From Methylomonas lenta (lineage in GTDB: Bacteria > Pseudomonadota > Gammaproteobacteria > Methylococcales > Methylomonadaceae), in assembly GCF_001644015.1 (NCBI RefSeq), contig NZ_LUUI01000102.1, positions 47,344-111,343 on the forward strand: a stretch of 64,000 nucleotides of DNA. Reading direction: 5' to 3'. Below the pieces are notes generated by a model that was given only the letters and a program-made list of their open reading frames with translations, searched no databases and was not told the DNA's origin. The translations under genes were made by a program, and so were the position numbers. Position 1 is the first letter of the stretch. Each line of letters starts with the position of its first letter. Below, one piece after another: positions 36,400 to 47,935 of the stretch.

Positions 36400-36406
36400 G
36401 CATAAC
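36400..36406 (-). other. cassette core-like heptamer
   Basis: On the minus strand this reads GTTATGC within CACTTGTTATGCATCC, about 40 bp upstream of the DUF5343 start. It matches the 5' core of the attC-like site at the other end of the cassette (GCATAAC on the minus strand, its inverse). It would be the upstream crossover point. Seven bases alone are weak evidence. Confidence 0.35.
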
Positions 36407-36419
36407 AAGTGATTATACA

Positions 36420-36457
36420 TTTCCGTATATCATCCCTTTTCTGACGATATACGGAAA
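36420..36457. repeat. 12-bp inverted repeat downstream of gyrB
   Basis: TTTCCGTATATC and GATATACGGAAA are perfect inverted arms around a 14-nt loop, 27 bp past the gyrB stop. It may end the gyrB transcript, although no T run follows, or it may mark the native edge where the cassette block was inserted. Confidence 0.5.
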
Positions 36458-36483
36458 GCAAGTCAGGAAAATATTCTCAAAAA

Positions 36484-38985
<2,502 letters not shown>

Positions 38986-38989
38986 TTAT

Positions 38990-39005
38990 TGTTCCACGTG
39001 AAACG
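38990..39005. other. parS-like site 1
   Basis: TGTTCCACGTGAAACG matches the ParB-binding parS consensus TGTTNCACGTGAAACA at all but the final base. It ends one base before the recF stop codon, in the gap to gyrB. ParB proteins load on such sites near the origin to drive chromosome segregation. parA/parB are not in the window. Confidence 0.85.
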
Positions 39006-40079
39006 TTAAAGCTGTTTGATGTAACCTTGTTCCACGTGAAACACTTTATAATTATCTATAAGGCTTAAATCACCGAAGTTAGTTAACTCGGTGCTGGTCA
39101 TAAATACCTGACAACCTGTTCCAGCGAGGTATTTTAACAATTTTGACCGGTTTTCTGTATCCAATTCGGCAGCAAGGTCATCAATCAAAATACAGCAGTT
39201 GTTTTGGGCCTGGTTATTCAACAAACTCACTTGTGATAGTAGCAAGGCTAGCACGAGTAATTTTTGTTGGCCGCGTGACAAAAAATCCTTAGCCAGTCTT
39301 GTATTGAGGTAGGTAAGAAAGTCAGCCCGATGCGGGCCACTATGGGTATAGCCATAGCGCAAATCTTTTTCAAAATCCGATCTTAAAATTTGTTCTAAGG
39401 GTTGCTTGTCATCCCAACCACAATTAAAGCGCATTTCAATCTGCGTGGTATCCAGAAATTGTCCCGCCATTTGTAAAAATTCAGGCTGTAGCAATTGGAT
39501 ATAGTCTTGCCGAAATTCGTTAACCAAAACTCCGTACTCAACTAATTCTTTATCCCAAGCAGAAAGCTGTTTGATCTGACGCGTTTTAAGCAAAGCATTA
39601 CGTTGTTGCAGTGCCTTACTAAATTTGCGCCAGGCAGGTAAAAATTGGCGCTTGTGGTTAAAGATACCCCAGTCCAGAAATTCACGCCGATTTTGTGGAC
39701 CGGCATCCAGCAATTGGTAGCTTTTGGGATGGATTAGTTGCACGGGCAAGGTATACGCCAAATCGGCTTTTTGCCGACTTTCTTGATCAATACGAATTTC
39801 GCATTGCTTGGCATCTACTTGAACCCCTAAACGGGTCTCTGAACCATTGGGCTGACGATGCTGTGCCGCAATGATCATTTGCGACTGATCGAAACAGATA
39901 GCTTGTTTGAGATGATTACTACGGAAAGAGCGGGCTCTGCCTAAAATAAAGATAGCTTCAAGCAATGCGCTTTTGCCGCTGGCATTGGCACCAATGATTA
40001 AATTGATGCCGGGTGACGGCTGAATACTTGCCGAATGAATGTTTCTGACCGAGAACACATCCAGTTTCAACAACGTCAT
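39006..40079 (-). CDS. recF: DNA replication and repair protein RecF
   Basis: RecF is an SMC-like ATPase that helps load RecA at gaps. The 357-residue protein has Walker A (GANASGKS at about 32-39), a coiled/helical middle (about 150-230), and the ABC signature and Walker B region near the C-terminus (LSRGQQKLLVLALLL and CCILIDDLAAELD). It starts 9 bp after the dnaN stop and is part of the dnaA-dnaN-recF-gyrB block. Its last codons are written in a parS-like sequence (FHVEQ). Confidence 0.96.
   Translation of the reverse strand: MTLLKLDVFSVRNIHSASIQPSPGINLIIGANASGKSALLEAIFILGRARSFRSNHLKQAICFDQSQMIIAAQHRQPNGSETRLGVQVDAKQCEIRIDQESRQKADLAYTLPVQLIHPKSYQLLDAGPQNRREFLDWGIFNHKRQFLPAWRKFSKALQQRNALLKTRQIKQLSAWDKELVEYGVLVNEFRQDYIQLLQPEFLQMAGQFLDTTQIEMRFNCGWDDKQPLEQILRSDFEKDLRYGYTHSGPHRADFLTYLNTRLAKDFLSRGQQKLLVLALLLSQVSLLNNQAQNNCCILIDDLAAELDTENRSKLLKYLAGTGCQVFMTSTELTNFGDLSLIDNYKVFHVEQGYIKQL
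39028..39043. other. parS-like site 2 inside recF 3' end
   Basis: TGTTCCACGTGAAACA is a perfect match to the parS consensus, 38 bp from site 1 and inside the recF coding region near its stop. Two such 16-mers so close are very unlikely by chance. Confidence 0.9.
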
Positions 40080-40088
40080 AAATTGAGT

Positions 40089-41192
40089 CTATATGCGCAT
40101 CGGCATAACAATAAATTTAAATAAAGGCTGCTCCGGCTCTTCAATAAAACAGGTGCTGGCATTACTGGCCAGAGTAATCACCGCCAATTCCGAATCCAGA
40201 TTAGTCACAGCATCCAGCATGTATTGTGAGTTGAAAGAAATACTTAATGGCTGACCTTGAAAGTCGATAACCAGTTCTTCTTCAGCTTCGTCATGCTCCG
40301 GATTGTGAGTGCTTAGTTTGACTAAATCATTGGCAATATCCAGGGTTACTCCCTTGAATTTTTCATTGGTCAAAATAGCGACCCGAGTCAATGCATCTCT
40401 GAGTAATTGCTTTTGAATCAGAATAGGCGTCATAAAGGCTTGATTGAACACTTTGCCAAAATCCGGAAATTTGGCGTCTATCAATTTCGATGAGAACACC
40501 ACATCCTTGTAGTAAATTTTGATGTGGTTACTGGAAAACTGGATATTCAATTCTGCATCAGCATCATCCAGCAAACGACTTAACTCTTGCACAGCCTTTC
40601 TTGGCAAAATAATGCGCGCTTCGTAACCGGTACTCTGGCCGATATCATCTTCAAATATCGATAATCGATGCCCGTCAGAAGCCACCAATTTCAATCGCGT
40701 ATTACTGATTTGTAACATCAAACCGTTTAGGTAATAACGTACATCCTGGTTAGCCATACAAAATATGGTTTTATCGAGACCTTTCTTCAGCTTACCGGCA
40801 TTTAGCAAAAACTGATAATCGAATTCTGATTCATTAAATTCTGGATAGTGCTCTGCGGGAAGCGTGCTCAAAGAAAACCGACTGCGTCCTGAGCTTAATT
40901 TAACCTTGTCATCATGTAATTCAAACTTGATTTCTGCCCCGGTCGGTAACAAGCGACAAATATCTAAAAACTTCCGCGCCGGTACGGTAATGTCTCCCGA
41001 TTCTGCTTCGGTTTCAAGGTTGAGCTTGCAGACTATTTGAATCTCGGTATCGGAACCGGTTATCACCAGTTGGTTATCAGCTATCTGTAGCAGCACATTT
41101 GAAAGGATTAGCATGGTCTGCCGCTTTTCGATCACACTGACGATTTGCTGCAGCGGCGCTAATATTTGATCTCTATTAATAATAAATTTCAT
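40089..41192 (-). CDS. dnaN: DNA polymerase III sliding clamp (beta subunit)
   Basis: DnaN is the ring-shaped processivity clamp. The 367-residue protein has three similar domains and opens MKFIINRDQILAPLQQIVSVIEKRQTMLILSNVLL. The end PLFKFIVMPMRI matches the conserved clamp C-terminus (xxMPMRL). It is separated from dnaA by a 187-bp gap with DnaA-box-like sequences and followed directly by recF. Confidence 0.98.
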   Translation of the reverse strand: MKFIINRDQILAPLQQIVSVIEKRQTMLILSNVLLQIADNQLVITGSDTEIQIVCKLNLETEAESGDITVPARKFLDICRLLPTGAEIKFELHDDKVKLSSGRSRFSLSTLPAEHYPEFNESEFDYQFLLNAGKLKKGLDKTIFCMANQDVRYYLNGLMLQISNTRLKLVASDGHRLSIFEDDIGQSTGYEARIILPRKAVQELSRLLDDADAELNIQFSSNHIKIYYKDVVFSSKLIDAKFPDFGKVFNQAFMTPILIQKQLLRDALTRVAILTNEKFKGVTLDIANDLVKLSTHNPEHDEAEEELVIDFQGQPLSISFNSQYMLDAVTNLDSELAVITLASNASTCFIEEPEQPLFKFIVMPMRI

Positions 41193-41323
41193 ATAGATAT
41201 TTTTATTTATTGTTATTACTAAGTGAACAAAAATCTGTTGAAAAGCTGATTTTAGGCATAAAAATCATTATCTTGGCCTGCTTTTATCTTGTTGTTTAAC
41301 TTAATTTTAGTCTGTTAATGAAT

Positions 41324-41378
41324 TGGGGATAACTCAACAAGGACAATTACAGCTCAGTTTATCCCCAACTTATCCGCA
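41324..41378. other. cluster of near-consensus DnaA boxes (alternative oriC)
   Basis: TGGGGATAA at 41324-41332, TTATCCCCA at 41359-41367 and TTATCCGCA at 41370-41378 each differ by one base from TTATCCACA or its complement. They lie in the dnaA-dnaN gap, partly touching the dnaA end. Such clusters can control dnaA expression or form part of an origin. None is perfect, unlike the pair near 46.8 kb. Confidence 0.5.
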
Positions 41379-41379
41379 C

Positions 41380-42702
41380 TTAATGCGATAGAGTTCTCAA
41401 CAGGTTTTTATAATCTTCAGCGATTTTGACATCGTTATCTTTTAGTTCAGCAACCCGTTTGCAAGCATTGATAACAGTGGTGTGATCGCGACCACCGAAA
41501 GCATCGCCAATTTCAGGATAACTATGAGAGGTTAACTCTCGTGCTAGACACATGGCGATTTGCCGTGGACGCGTCAACGATTGTTTACGGCTTTTGGCAG
41601 ATAAATCCGCCAAGCGAATTTTGAAATAGTCAGCTACCGTTTTCTGGATGTTATCGATGCTAACCAATTTGTCCTGCAGACTAATCAAATCATGCAAAGC
41701 TTCTTTGGTAAATTCCACAGTAATATCGCGACCAGTGAATTGCGAGTTGGCAACTACTCGACGTAATGCGCCTTCTAAATCTCTGACATTCGAGGGTATG
41801 CGCTGAGCAATAAAAAAAGCAACTTTTTGATCTAACTCAACACCGACTTGTTCAGCTTTCTTAATCAAAATAGCTGTGCGCGTTTCCAGATCCGGTGGCT
41901 CAATTGCGACAGGCAAGCCCCAGCTAAAACGTGACTTCAGGCGATCTTCCAGACCTTGAATTTCCTTTGGATATTTATCGCAGGTCAACACTACCTGATG
42001 CTTTTGATCCAGCAAATTATTGAAGGTATGGAAAAACTCTTCCTGAGAGCGCTCTTTGCCGGCCAAAAATTGAATATCGTCCATCAACAACACATCAATG
42101 TTGCGATAGTAGTCTTTAAAGTTGTTGATACTGTTTTGTTGCAGCGCTTTCACCATATCCTGCACAAACTTTTCCGAATGCAAATAGACAATGTTGGCAT
42201 CAGGATTTTTTAGCAAAACCGCATTGCCGATGGCATGCATCAAATGAGTTTTCCCCAAACCGGAGTTGCCATAGATAAATAGTGGGTTATAGACCTTGCC
42301 AATGTTGTCGGATACCGTCATAGATGCGGCTTTAGCCAACTGGTTGGATTTGCCTTCGACAAAACTTTCAAAGGTAAAGGCTCTATTTAAAAAGTTGGGC
42401 TGGTTTTTTTTCTGCGTGGGCGCTTTCATCAAGGTAGGCGCTTTTATGGCTGGCGATTTTTTGCTGCCTATTTCAAAATGAACGGCTAAAGTAGCATTAG
42501 AAAATTCATTTACCGCATCTTCGATAATGGAAAAAAAGTGCTGCTTGATATGATCGATAATAAACCGGTTCGGCGCCAATAGTTTTAATTCGCTATCGGT
42601 TTCTAATGCTTGCAGTGGTCTTATCCAGGTACTGAAATCGGTTGTGGGGATTTCGTGTTCAAGCTTGGCCAGACAATTGTTCCAAATAGCGCTCATCGGC
42701 AT
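41380..42702 (-). CDS. dnaA: chromosomal replication initiator DnaA
   Basis: DnaA binds origin boxes and opens the duplex. The 440-residue protein has a domain I (ANW...STWIRPL), a linker, a AAA+ domain with Walker [11 protein letters not shown] (about 146) and Walker [11 protein letters not shown], and the C-terminal DNA-binding domain with the [15 protein letters not shown] signature. ATGs at 42702 and 42696 are both possible starts. The upstream gap to gmk has no perfect DnaA box. The usual upstream rpmH-rnpA genes are absent here. Confidence 0.98.
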   Translation of the reverse strand: MPMSAIWNNCLAKLEHEIPTTDFSTWIRPLQALETDSELKLLAPNRFIIDHIKQHFFSIIEDAVNEFSNATLAVHFEIGSKKSPAIKAPTLMKAPTQKKNQPNFLNRAFTFESFVEGKSNQLAKAASMTVSDNIGKVYNPLFIYGNSGLGKTHLMHAIGNAVLLKNPDANIVYLHSEKFVQDMVKALQQNSINNFKDYYRNIDVLLMDDIQFLAGKERSQEEFFHTFNNLLDQKHQVVLTCDKYPKEIQGLEDRLKSRFSWGLPVAIEPPDLETRTAILIKKAEQVGVELDQKVAFFIAQRIPSNVRDLEGALRRVVANSQFTGRDITVEFTKEALHDLISLQDKLVSIDNIQKTVADYFKIRLADLSAKSRKQSLTRPRQIAMCLARELTSHSYPEIGDAFGGRDHTTVINACKRVAELKDNDVKIAEDYKNLLRTLSH

Positions 42703-42809
42703 TCAAAGATGGGGTTAGAAAGGCCGTTAATAATACCACAGCCCCCCTATTGGACGGTTTTTGGCTTGACTCTTGAGCAATATCAGAAAAAAATGGCAGC
42801 TGAGCTTAA

Positions 42810-43460
<651 letters not shown>

Positions 43461-43481
43461 AACTATAACATTCTAACTATT

Positions 43482-43922
43482 ATGAAAATAAAACCTATTT
43501 TATTTGTGCTATTGACTAGCATGAGTGTCACACTTTTAACAGCTTGTTCCGACGATAAACCAGTTGTAGCTAAAACGCCAACCACAGCTACCAAACCTGT
43601 ACATAACCCTTTTGATCATACCCATGATGAAATAGTTACTGACGTGGTTAAACATGAATTTGAGCATGAGTTTTCAGATCAGTGCGTGGCACGCGAACTC
43701 AAAAGCTCGAACAATCCGGATGTCGACAAACCACGCCTTGATAAAGATTGCATGTGTATTGCCAAACATATGATGAAAGACCTATCAAGCGAAGAAGCCA
43801 AAAAATTCCTGAAAGAGCACGAAAATACCCACTCGCTACAAATCAAATTTGATGCTGCAGCCTATTTTTGTGTGCAAAACAAACAGCAACCTAAAGGCCC
43901 ACATATTTTCGGCAAAAAATAA
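43482..43922 (+). CDS. lipoprotein of unknown function, His/Glu-rich
   Basis: The 146-residue protein has a lipobox (LLTAC, Cys at about 22). It then has HNPFDHTHDE and KHEFEHEFSD, clusters of His and acidic residues that could bind metal, and four Cys in the mature part (QCVARE, CMCIA, YFCVQN). I recognise no family. It is probably an outer-membrane or inner-membrane anchored periplasmic protein. It sits between gmk and hemL and is followed by a terminator. Confidence 0.6.
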   Translation: MKIKPILFVLLTSMSVTLLTACSDDKPVVAKTPTTATKPVHNPFDHTHDEIVTDVVKHEFEHEFSDQCVARELKSSNNPDVDKPRLDKDCMCIAKHMMKDLSSEEAKKFLKEHENTHSLQIKFDAAAYFCVQNKQQPKGPHIFGKK

Positions 43923-43940
43923 GCTTCATCAATTTAGCCA

Positions 43941-43979
43941 AGGGTACGGAGAGTGTCTCTTCGTGCCCTTTATTTTTTC
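43941..43979 (+). terminator. rho-independent terminator
   Basis: AGGGTACGGAGAG and CTCTTCGTGCCCT pair with two G-U wobbles around a 3-nt loop, followed by TTATTTTTTCT. It lies between the lipoprotein gene and hemL and would separate them into two transcripts. Confidence 0.75.
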
Positions 43980-44000
43980 TATCTACTCACATTCTTTATC

Positions 44001-45281
44001 ATGACCCAAGCTAGCGATTTATTCTCTCAAGCCAAAAAATTTATTCCCGGTGGCGTCAATTCACCCGTCCGTTCCTTTAGTGGTGTAGGCGGTACCCCTG
44101 TGTATTTTGATCATGCCCAAGGCGCTTATGTGTTCGACAGCGAAAATAAACGCTATGTCGATTATGTGGGTTCTTGGGGGCCGATGATTCTGGGCCATGC
44201 TCATGCAGAGGTGATCGAAAGCGTTAAACAAACCGCCGAAAAAGGTCTTAGCTTTGGTGCGCCGACCGAAATCGAAACCCGTATGGCAGAGAAAGTCTGC
44301 CAATTGCTACCCTCCATTGAGATGGTACGCATGGTTAGTTCCGGTACCGAAGCCACGATGAGTGCCTTACGTTTGGCACGCGGTTTTACCGGTCGCGACA
44401 AAATCGTCAAGTTTGAAGGTTGTTACCATGGTCATTCAGATTCATTACTGGTGAAAGCCGGCTCAGGTGCTTTGACTTTTGGAGTACCCAGTTCGCCGGG
44501 TGTACCTGCATCAGTGGCGGCTGATACCATTACCTTGACCTATAACGACAGTGATAATGTACGCAAAACCTTTGCCGAATTGGGTGACAAAATCGCCTGC
44601 ATCATCGTCGAGCCGGTAGCGGGCAATATGAACTGCATTCCACCGGAAGCCGGATTTTTGGAAACCTTACGTGAAGTCTGTGACCAATATGGCAGCGTAT
44701 TGATTTTTGACGAAGTGATGACAGGGTTTCGAGTTAGTTTGCAGAGTGCCCAAGGTTTATACATGGTTAAGCCGGATTTAACCACCTTGGGCAAAATCAT
44801 CGGTGGCGGCATGCCGGTGGGTGCTTTTGGTGGTAGTCGGAAAATCATGCAACATCTAGCGCCACTGGGTCCTGTCTATCAAGCCGGTACTTTATCCGGT
44901 AATCCGGTGGCAATGGCTGCTGGCTTGAAAACCCTGGAATTAATCGGGGCGCCGGATTTTTATGACCATCTCAGCAACAAAACCAGCCAGTTAGTCAATG
45001 GCTTGCAACAAGCGGCCGATCAAGCCGGCATTGGCTTTACCACTAATCAAGTCGGCGGCATGTTTGGTTTATTTTTCAGCGAAGAAAAACACATCACCCG
45101 CTTTGCGCAAGTCATGCAATGCAATCAGGATCGCTTTAAACGCTTTTTTCATGGCATGCTGGATCAAGGTGTTTACTTGGCACCCTCAGCATTTGAAGCC
45201 GGTTTTGTTTCAGCTGCACACACCGACGATGATATTCAATTCACTATCGATGCTGCCGCAGCGGTTTTTAAAACCCTGTGA
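44001..45281 (+). CDS. hemL: glutamate-1-semialdehyde 2,1-aminomutase
   Basis: HemL makes 5-aminolevulinate from glutamate-1-semialdehyde for heme synthesis. The ATG at 44001 gives 426 residues. The PLP-binding region ([17 protein letters not shown]), [10 protein letters not shown] and the PLP lysine in [15 protein letters not shown] are intact. An upstream ATG would add a spurious hydrophobic tail. The rmuC start overlaps its stop (TGATG). Confidence 0.97.
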   Translation: MTQASDLFSQAKKFIPGGVNSPVRSFSGVGGTPVYFDHAQGAYVFDSENKRYVDYVGSWGPMILGHAHAEVIESVKQTAEKGLSFGAPTEIETRMAEKVCQLLPSIEMVRMVSSGTEATMSALRLARGFTGRDKIVKFEGCYHGHSDSLLVKAGSGALTFGVPSSPGVPASVAADTITLTYNDSDNVRKTFAELGDKIACIIVEPVAGNMNCIPPEAGFLETLREVCDQYGSVLIFDEVMTGFRVSLQSAQGLYMVKPDLTTLGKIIGGGMPVGAFGGSRKIMQHLAPLGPVYQAGTLSGNPVAMAAGLKTLELIGAPDFYDHLSNKTSQLVNGLQQAADQAGIGFTTNQVGGMFGLFFSEEKHITRFAQVMQCNQDRFKRFFHGMLDQGVYLAPSAFEAGFVSAAHTDDDIQFTIDAAAAVFKTL

Positions 45282-46627
45282 TGGATCAATGGCTTTGGCC
45301 GCTAGCGACATTGCTAGCGGCAGTATTGGGTTTTGTTTTAAGTGCTTGGCCAGCGGGCAACCGTCGTCGGGCACAAAACGAATTAATCGAAAATCAGCAG
45401 GCACAACTGCAACAACAAAACATTAAGCTGGCGGTTACCGAGGAACGGCTGGTTTTATTGCAGCAAAAAGAAGTTGAGCTACAAAGTTTGCGACAACAAC
45501 TGTTACAACTAAAAACCGAAAATGCCGATCTCAACGCCCGCCAACAAGAACAACACAAAAGCAACGCCGAAAAAATCCGTTTATTGCAAGATGCGGAAAA
45601 TCAACTCAAAGCACAATTTGAAAATTTGGCTCACCGCATTTTTGAGGAACGCGGCAAGCAGTTTGTCGAACACAATAAAACCAGTATCGAAAGTTTGGTA
45701 GCTCCTTTAAAGTTGCAATTGGGTGAATTCAAAAATCGTGTCGAAAACGTATATGACAACGAAACTAAAGATCGCATTTCCTTACGTGAAGAAATAGTCT
45801 CTCTACGTCGCGATACGCAAAAAATGAATCAAGAAGCCTTAAATCTAACCCGTGCGTTAAAAGGTGATCATAAAACCCAAGGTAACTGGGGAGAGATGAT
45901 TCTGGAAAAAGTGTTAGAGCAATCGGGTTTACGCAAAGGCATTGAGTATGAAACGCAGGCTAACTTGCGCGATCAAGATAACCGGATGTTCAAACCCGAT
46001 GTCATCATCCGCTTGCCTGATAATAAAGATGTGATTATCGATTCAAAAGTTTCCTTAGTGGCTTACGAACGTTATTGTTCAGCCGAAGAAGATCATCAAC
46101 GTATTGAGGCTTTGAAACAACACACCGAAGCCGTGCGTAACCATATCAAAAGTCTTAGCAGTAAAGACTATTCCAGCCTGAAAGGTTTGCGTTCGTTGGA
46201 CTTTGTATTGTTATTCATGCCTATAGAAGCTGCATTTATGGCGGCATTTCAAGCGGATGAAAAATTATTCAGTGATGCTTTCGAGCATAAAATCGTGGTT
46301 GTTACCCCAACCACGCTGTTGGCTACATTGCGTACCATTCAGAATATCTGGCGATATGAACAACAAAATGAAAATGCCCGCTTGATTGCTGATAAAGCCG
46401 GCACTTTATATGACAAAATTCGTGGTTTTGCAGAAGATATCGAAAAGCTCGGTAATCAACTAAGCACTGTGCATAAAACCTACGATGGCATCGTCAACAA
46501 GCTCAGTACAGGCAGTGGAAATTTATTGCGTCAGGCCAGTTCTTTTGAAGAATTGGGGGTAAAAGTCAAAAAGAAATTGCCGAAAAGCTTGACCGAACAA
46601 ATGCAGATGGATAATGAACCTGAATAA
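45281..46627 (+). CDS. rmuC: DNA recombination protein RmuC
   Basis: RmuC limits inversions at short inverted repeats and has a predicted nuclease-like fold. The ATG at 45281 gives 448 residues. An N-terminal membrane helix (WLWPLATLLAAVLGFVLSA) is followed by a long coiled coil (about 30-190), then the core GNWGEMILEKVLEQSGL, FKPDVIIRLPDNKDVIIDSKVSL and LDFVLLFMPIEAAF. The start overlaps hemL. The 339 bp after it form the candidate origin. Confidence 0.94.
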   Translation: MDQWLWPLATLLAAVLGFVLSAWPAGNRRRAQNELIENQQAQLQQQNIKLAVTEERLVLLQQKEVELQSLRQQLLQLKTENADLNARQQEQHKSNAEKIRLLQDAENQLKAQFENLAHRIFEERGKQFVEHNKTSIESLVAPLKLQLGEFKNRVENVYDNETKDRISLREEIVSLRRDTQKMNQEALNLTRALKGDHKTQGNWGEMILEKVLEQSGLRKGIEYETQANLRDQDNRMFKPDVIIRLPDNKDVIIDSKVSLVAYERYCSAEEDHQRIEALKQHTEAVRNHIKSLSSKDYSSLKGLRSLDFVLLFMPIEAAFMAAFQADEKLFSDAFEHKIVVVTPTTLLATLRTIQNIWRYEQQNENARLIADKAGTLYDKIRGFAEDIEKLGNQLSTVHKTYDGIVNKLSTGSGNLLRQASSFEELGVKVKKKLPKSLTEQMQMDNEPE

Positions 46628-46966
46628 ATGAAATTGGCAATCGGTTTAGCATAGAGCTTTTATAAACCAGCAATTTCAACTAATAATAACAATATATAGA
46701 TATTTAAAATCTATTATTACTACTAGCACGAGCTTGTGTTGTGGAAAACCTATTTTTTGTTATAAGAATCATGGTTTTGGTTTAATTATAAGCCTGTGTT
46801 CTTCTAGGATTAAGACTTGTTATGCCATTGTGGATAACCTACAGGCTATTTTTATCATTATTTTATCCACAGATTTAACAGACTCTTGTGCACAAGCTTT
46901 CAACAGCTGTGGACTAAATTCCTAATAATTTTGCCAACTTTAATCGAAAACCAACAGGAGCCTGTT
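46628..46966. other. candidate chromosomal origin (oriC)
   Basis: This is the longest gene-free AT-rich gap near dnaA. It contains TGTGGATAA (46829-46837) and TTATCCACA (46863-46871), both perfect DnaA boxes facing each other, plus TGTGGAAAA (46740-46748, one mismatch) and a CTTGTGCACAAG palindrome (46885-46896). About 46665-46725 is very AT-rich with inverted TAATAATA/TATTATTA and ATAGAT/ATCTAT, a plausible unwinding element. The minus-strand replication genes to the left and the plus-strand genes to the right would both be leading-strand. GC skew was not computed. Confidence 0.65.
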
Positions 46967-47890
46967 ATGCACGATATCCATGCAGACATTTTTACTCAGC
47001 TTCATATCGACGTAACTCGCAATTCTACGGACGACTTTAATTTGTTCCATGACAGTAAAAATTGGAAAAAAATCAAGGACAATCCCTTTCAGGGACCTAT
47101 AACACTGGGTTTTCAGCTGGAGTCACTCATTGAAGGCAAAATGGCTAACTTTCGCCGCCAGGCGGATGAACAGGCATTGATTGAAGAGCATGGCTTAAAT
47201 TTCAGTAATTATCAGTTCTCGTTTGCTAACGCCATTAAGGCTGATCAGTTTGTCGAGGTCGAGGTAAAAGCTTCGCAATTCAAAAATCAGTCTGAGCCGG
47301 TACTGAGTAATCGGATCATGGTAAAAAGCAATGCTAAGTTAGCTTTAATGGGGTACAAAAAAGAAAGCAGTCAGCCGCTTTATCTAGCTGAGGCAAATTT
47401 TTCTGATTTAGGGGATTTACGATTACACGCCGATCGTAGTTTTTTGACTAGTGGTCATTTTTTAAAACGAAAATTCATGACCACTAGTAATGCCAAAAAT
47501 TTCCTCTGCGGTTCCCTGCGCGATCAAACTGAATTTTTTGATGAACTGCAGGACAAAGTCGGATTTCCGGAAATGTTTCCGTGTGCGTTACTTTCCAGTG
47601 CTTTACTAGAAAAAGCCTTAAAGAGTCACCATGATTTCGAGAATAACCCAATGGTGTATACCTCACATAAAATAAGTGTCGATAGACAACAACTTACGCA
47701 ATTAAAGAGTAATGATGCACTGCATATTTTGATCAAACCTGCTGAAGACAGTGCAGAGCATGATTTTGGCGAACAGTTTTCGACTGCCTTGGATTATGAA
47801 TGTTATGGCTTGGTCAATGACAATGCTTGTTTATTTAGGGCTTTGATTTCACTGGCACCTTTGGAATTGATTATAAAGTCTCTGGGATAG
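46967..47890 (+). CDS. putative tandem hot-dog fold protein
   Basis: ATG 46967 with an AGGAG site gives 307 residues. The N-terminal half has STDDFNLFHDSKNWKK...GPITLGFQLESLI, similar in pattern to MaoC/hot-dog dehydratases (acidic-phenylalanine-asparagine, His-Asp, then a Gly-rich helix). The C-terminal half has another weaker copy. The family handles acyl-thioesters, but the catalytic Asp/His pair is not certain, so a fatty-acyl or polyketide-related role is only a guess. It starts right after the candidate oriC. Confidence 0.45.
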   Translation: MHDIHADIFTQLHIDVTRNSTDDFNLFHDSKNWKKIKDNPFQGPITLGFQLESLIEGKMANFRRQADEQALIEEHGLNFSNYQFSFANAIKADQFVEVEVKASQFKNQSEPVLSNRIMVKSNAKLALMGYKKESSQPLYLAEANFSDLGDLRLHADRSFLTSGHFLKRKFMTTSNAKNFLCGSLRDQTEFFDELQDKVGFPEMFPCALLSSALLEKALKSHHDFENNPMVYTSHKISVDRQQLTQLKSNDALHILIKPAEDSAEHDFGEQFSTALDYECYGLVNDNACLFRALISLAPLELIIKSLG

Positions 47891-47935
47891 TCGTCCTGAT
47901 TTAATCCATTTGGATAAGCCTTTAAAGGAATTTGA

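Larger units (their letters stand above)
35097..36406 (-). mobile_element. integron-type gene cassette carrying a HEPN/DUF5343 pair
   Basis: The segment runs from a GTTATGC core-like heptamer (36400-36406, minus strand) through two overlapping genes to the GTTAAAT core of an attC-like site. This order (core, genes in one orientation, attC) is that of an integron cassette. Its 1.3-kb length with two genes is larger than most cassettes. The lack of an integrase makes it a CALIN-type element. It is inserted just downstream of gyrB. Confidence 0.6.
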
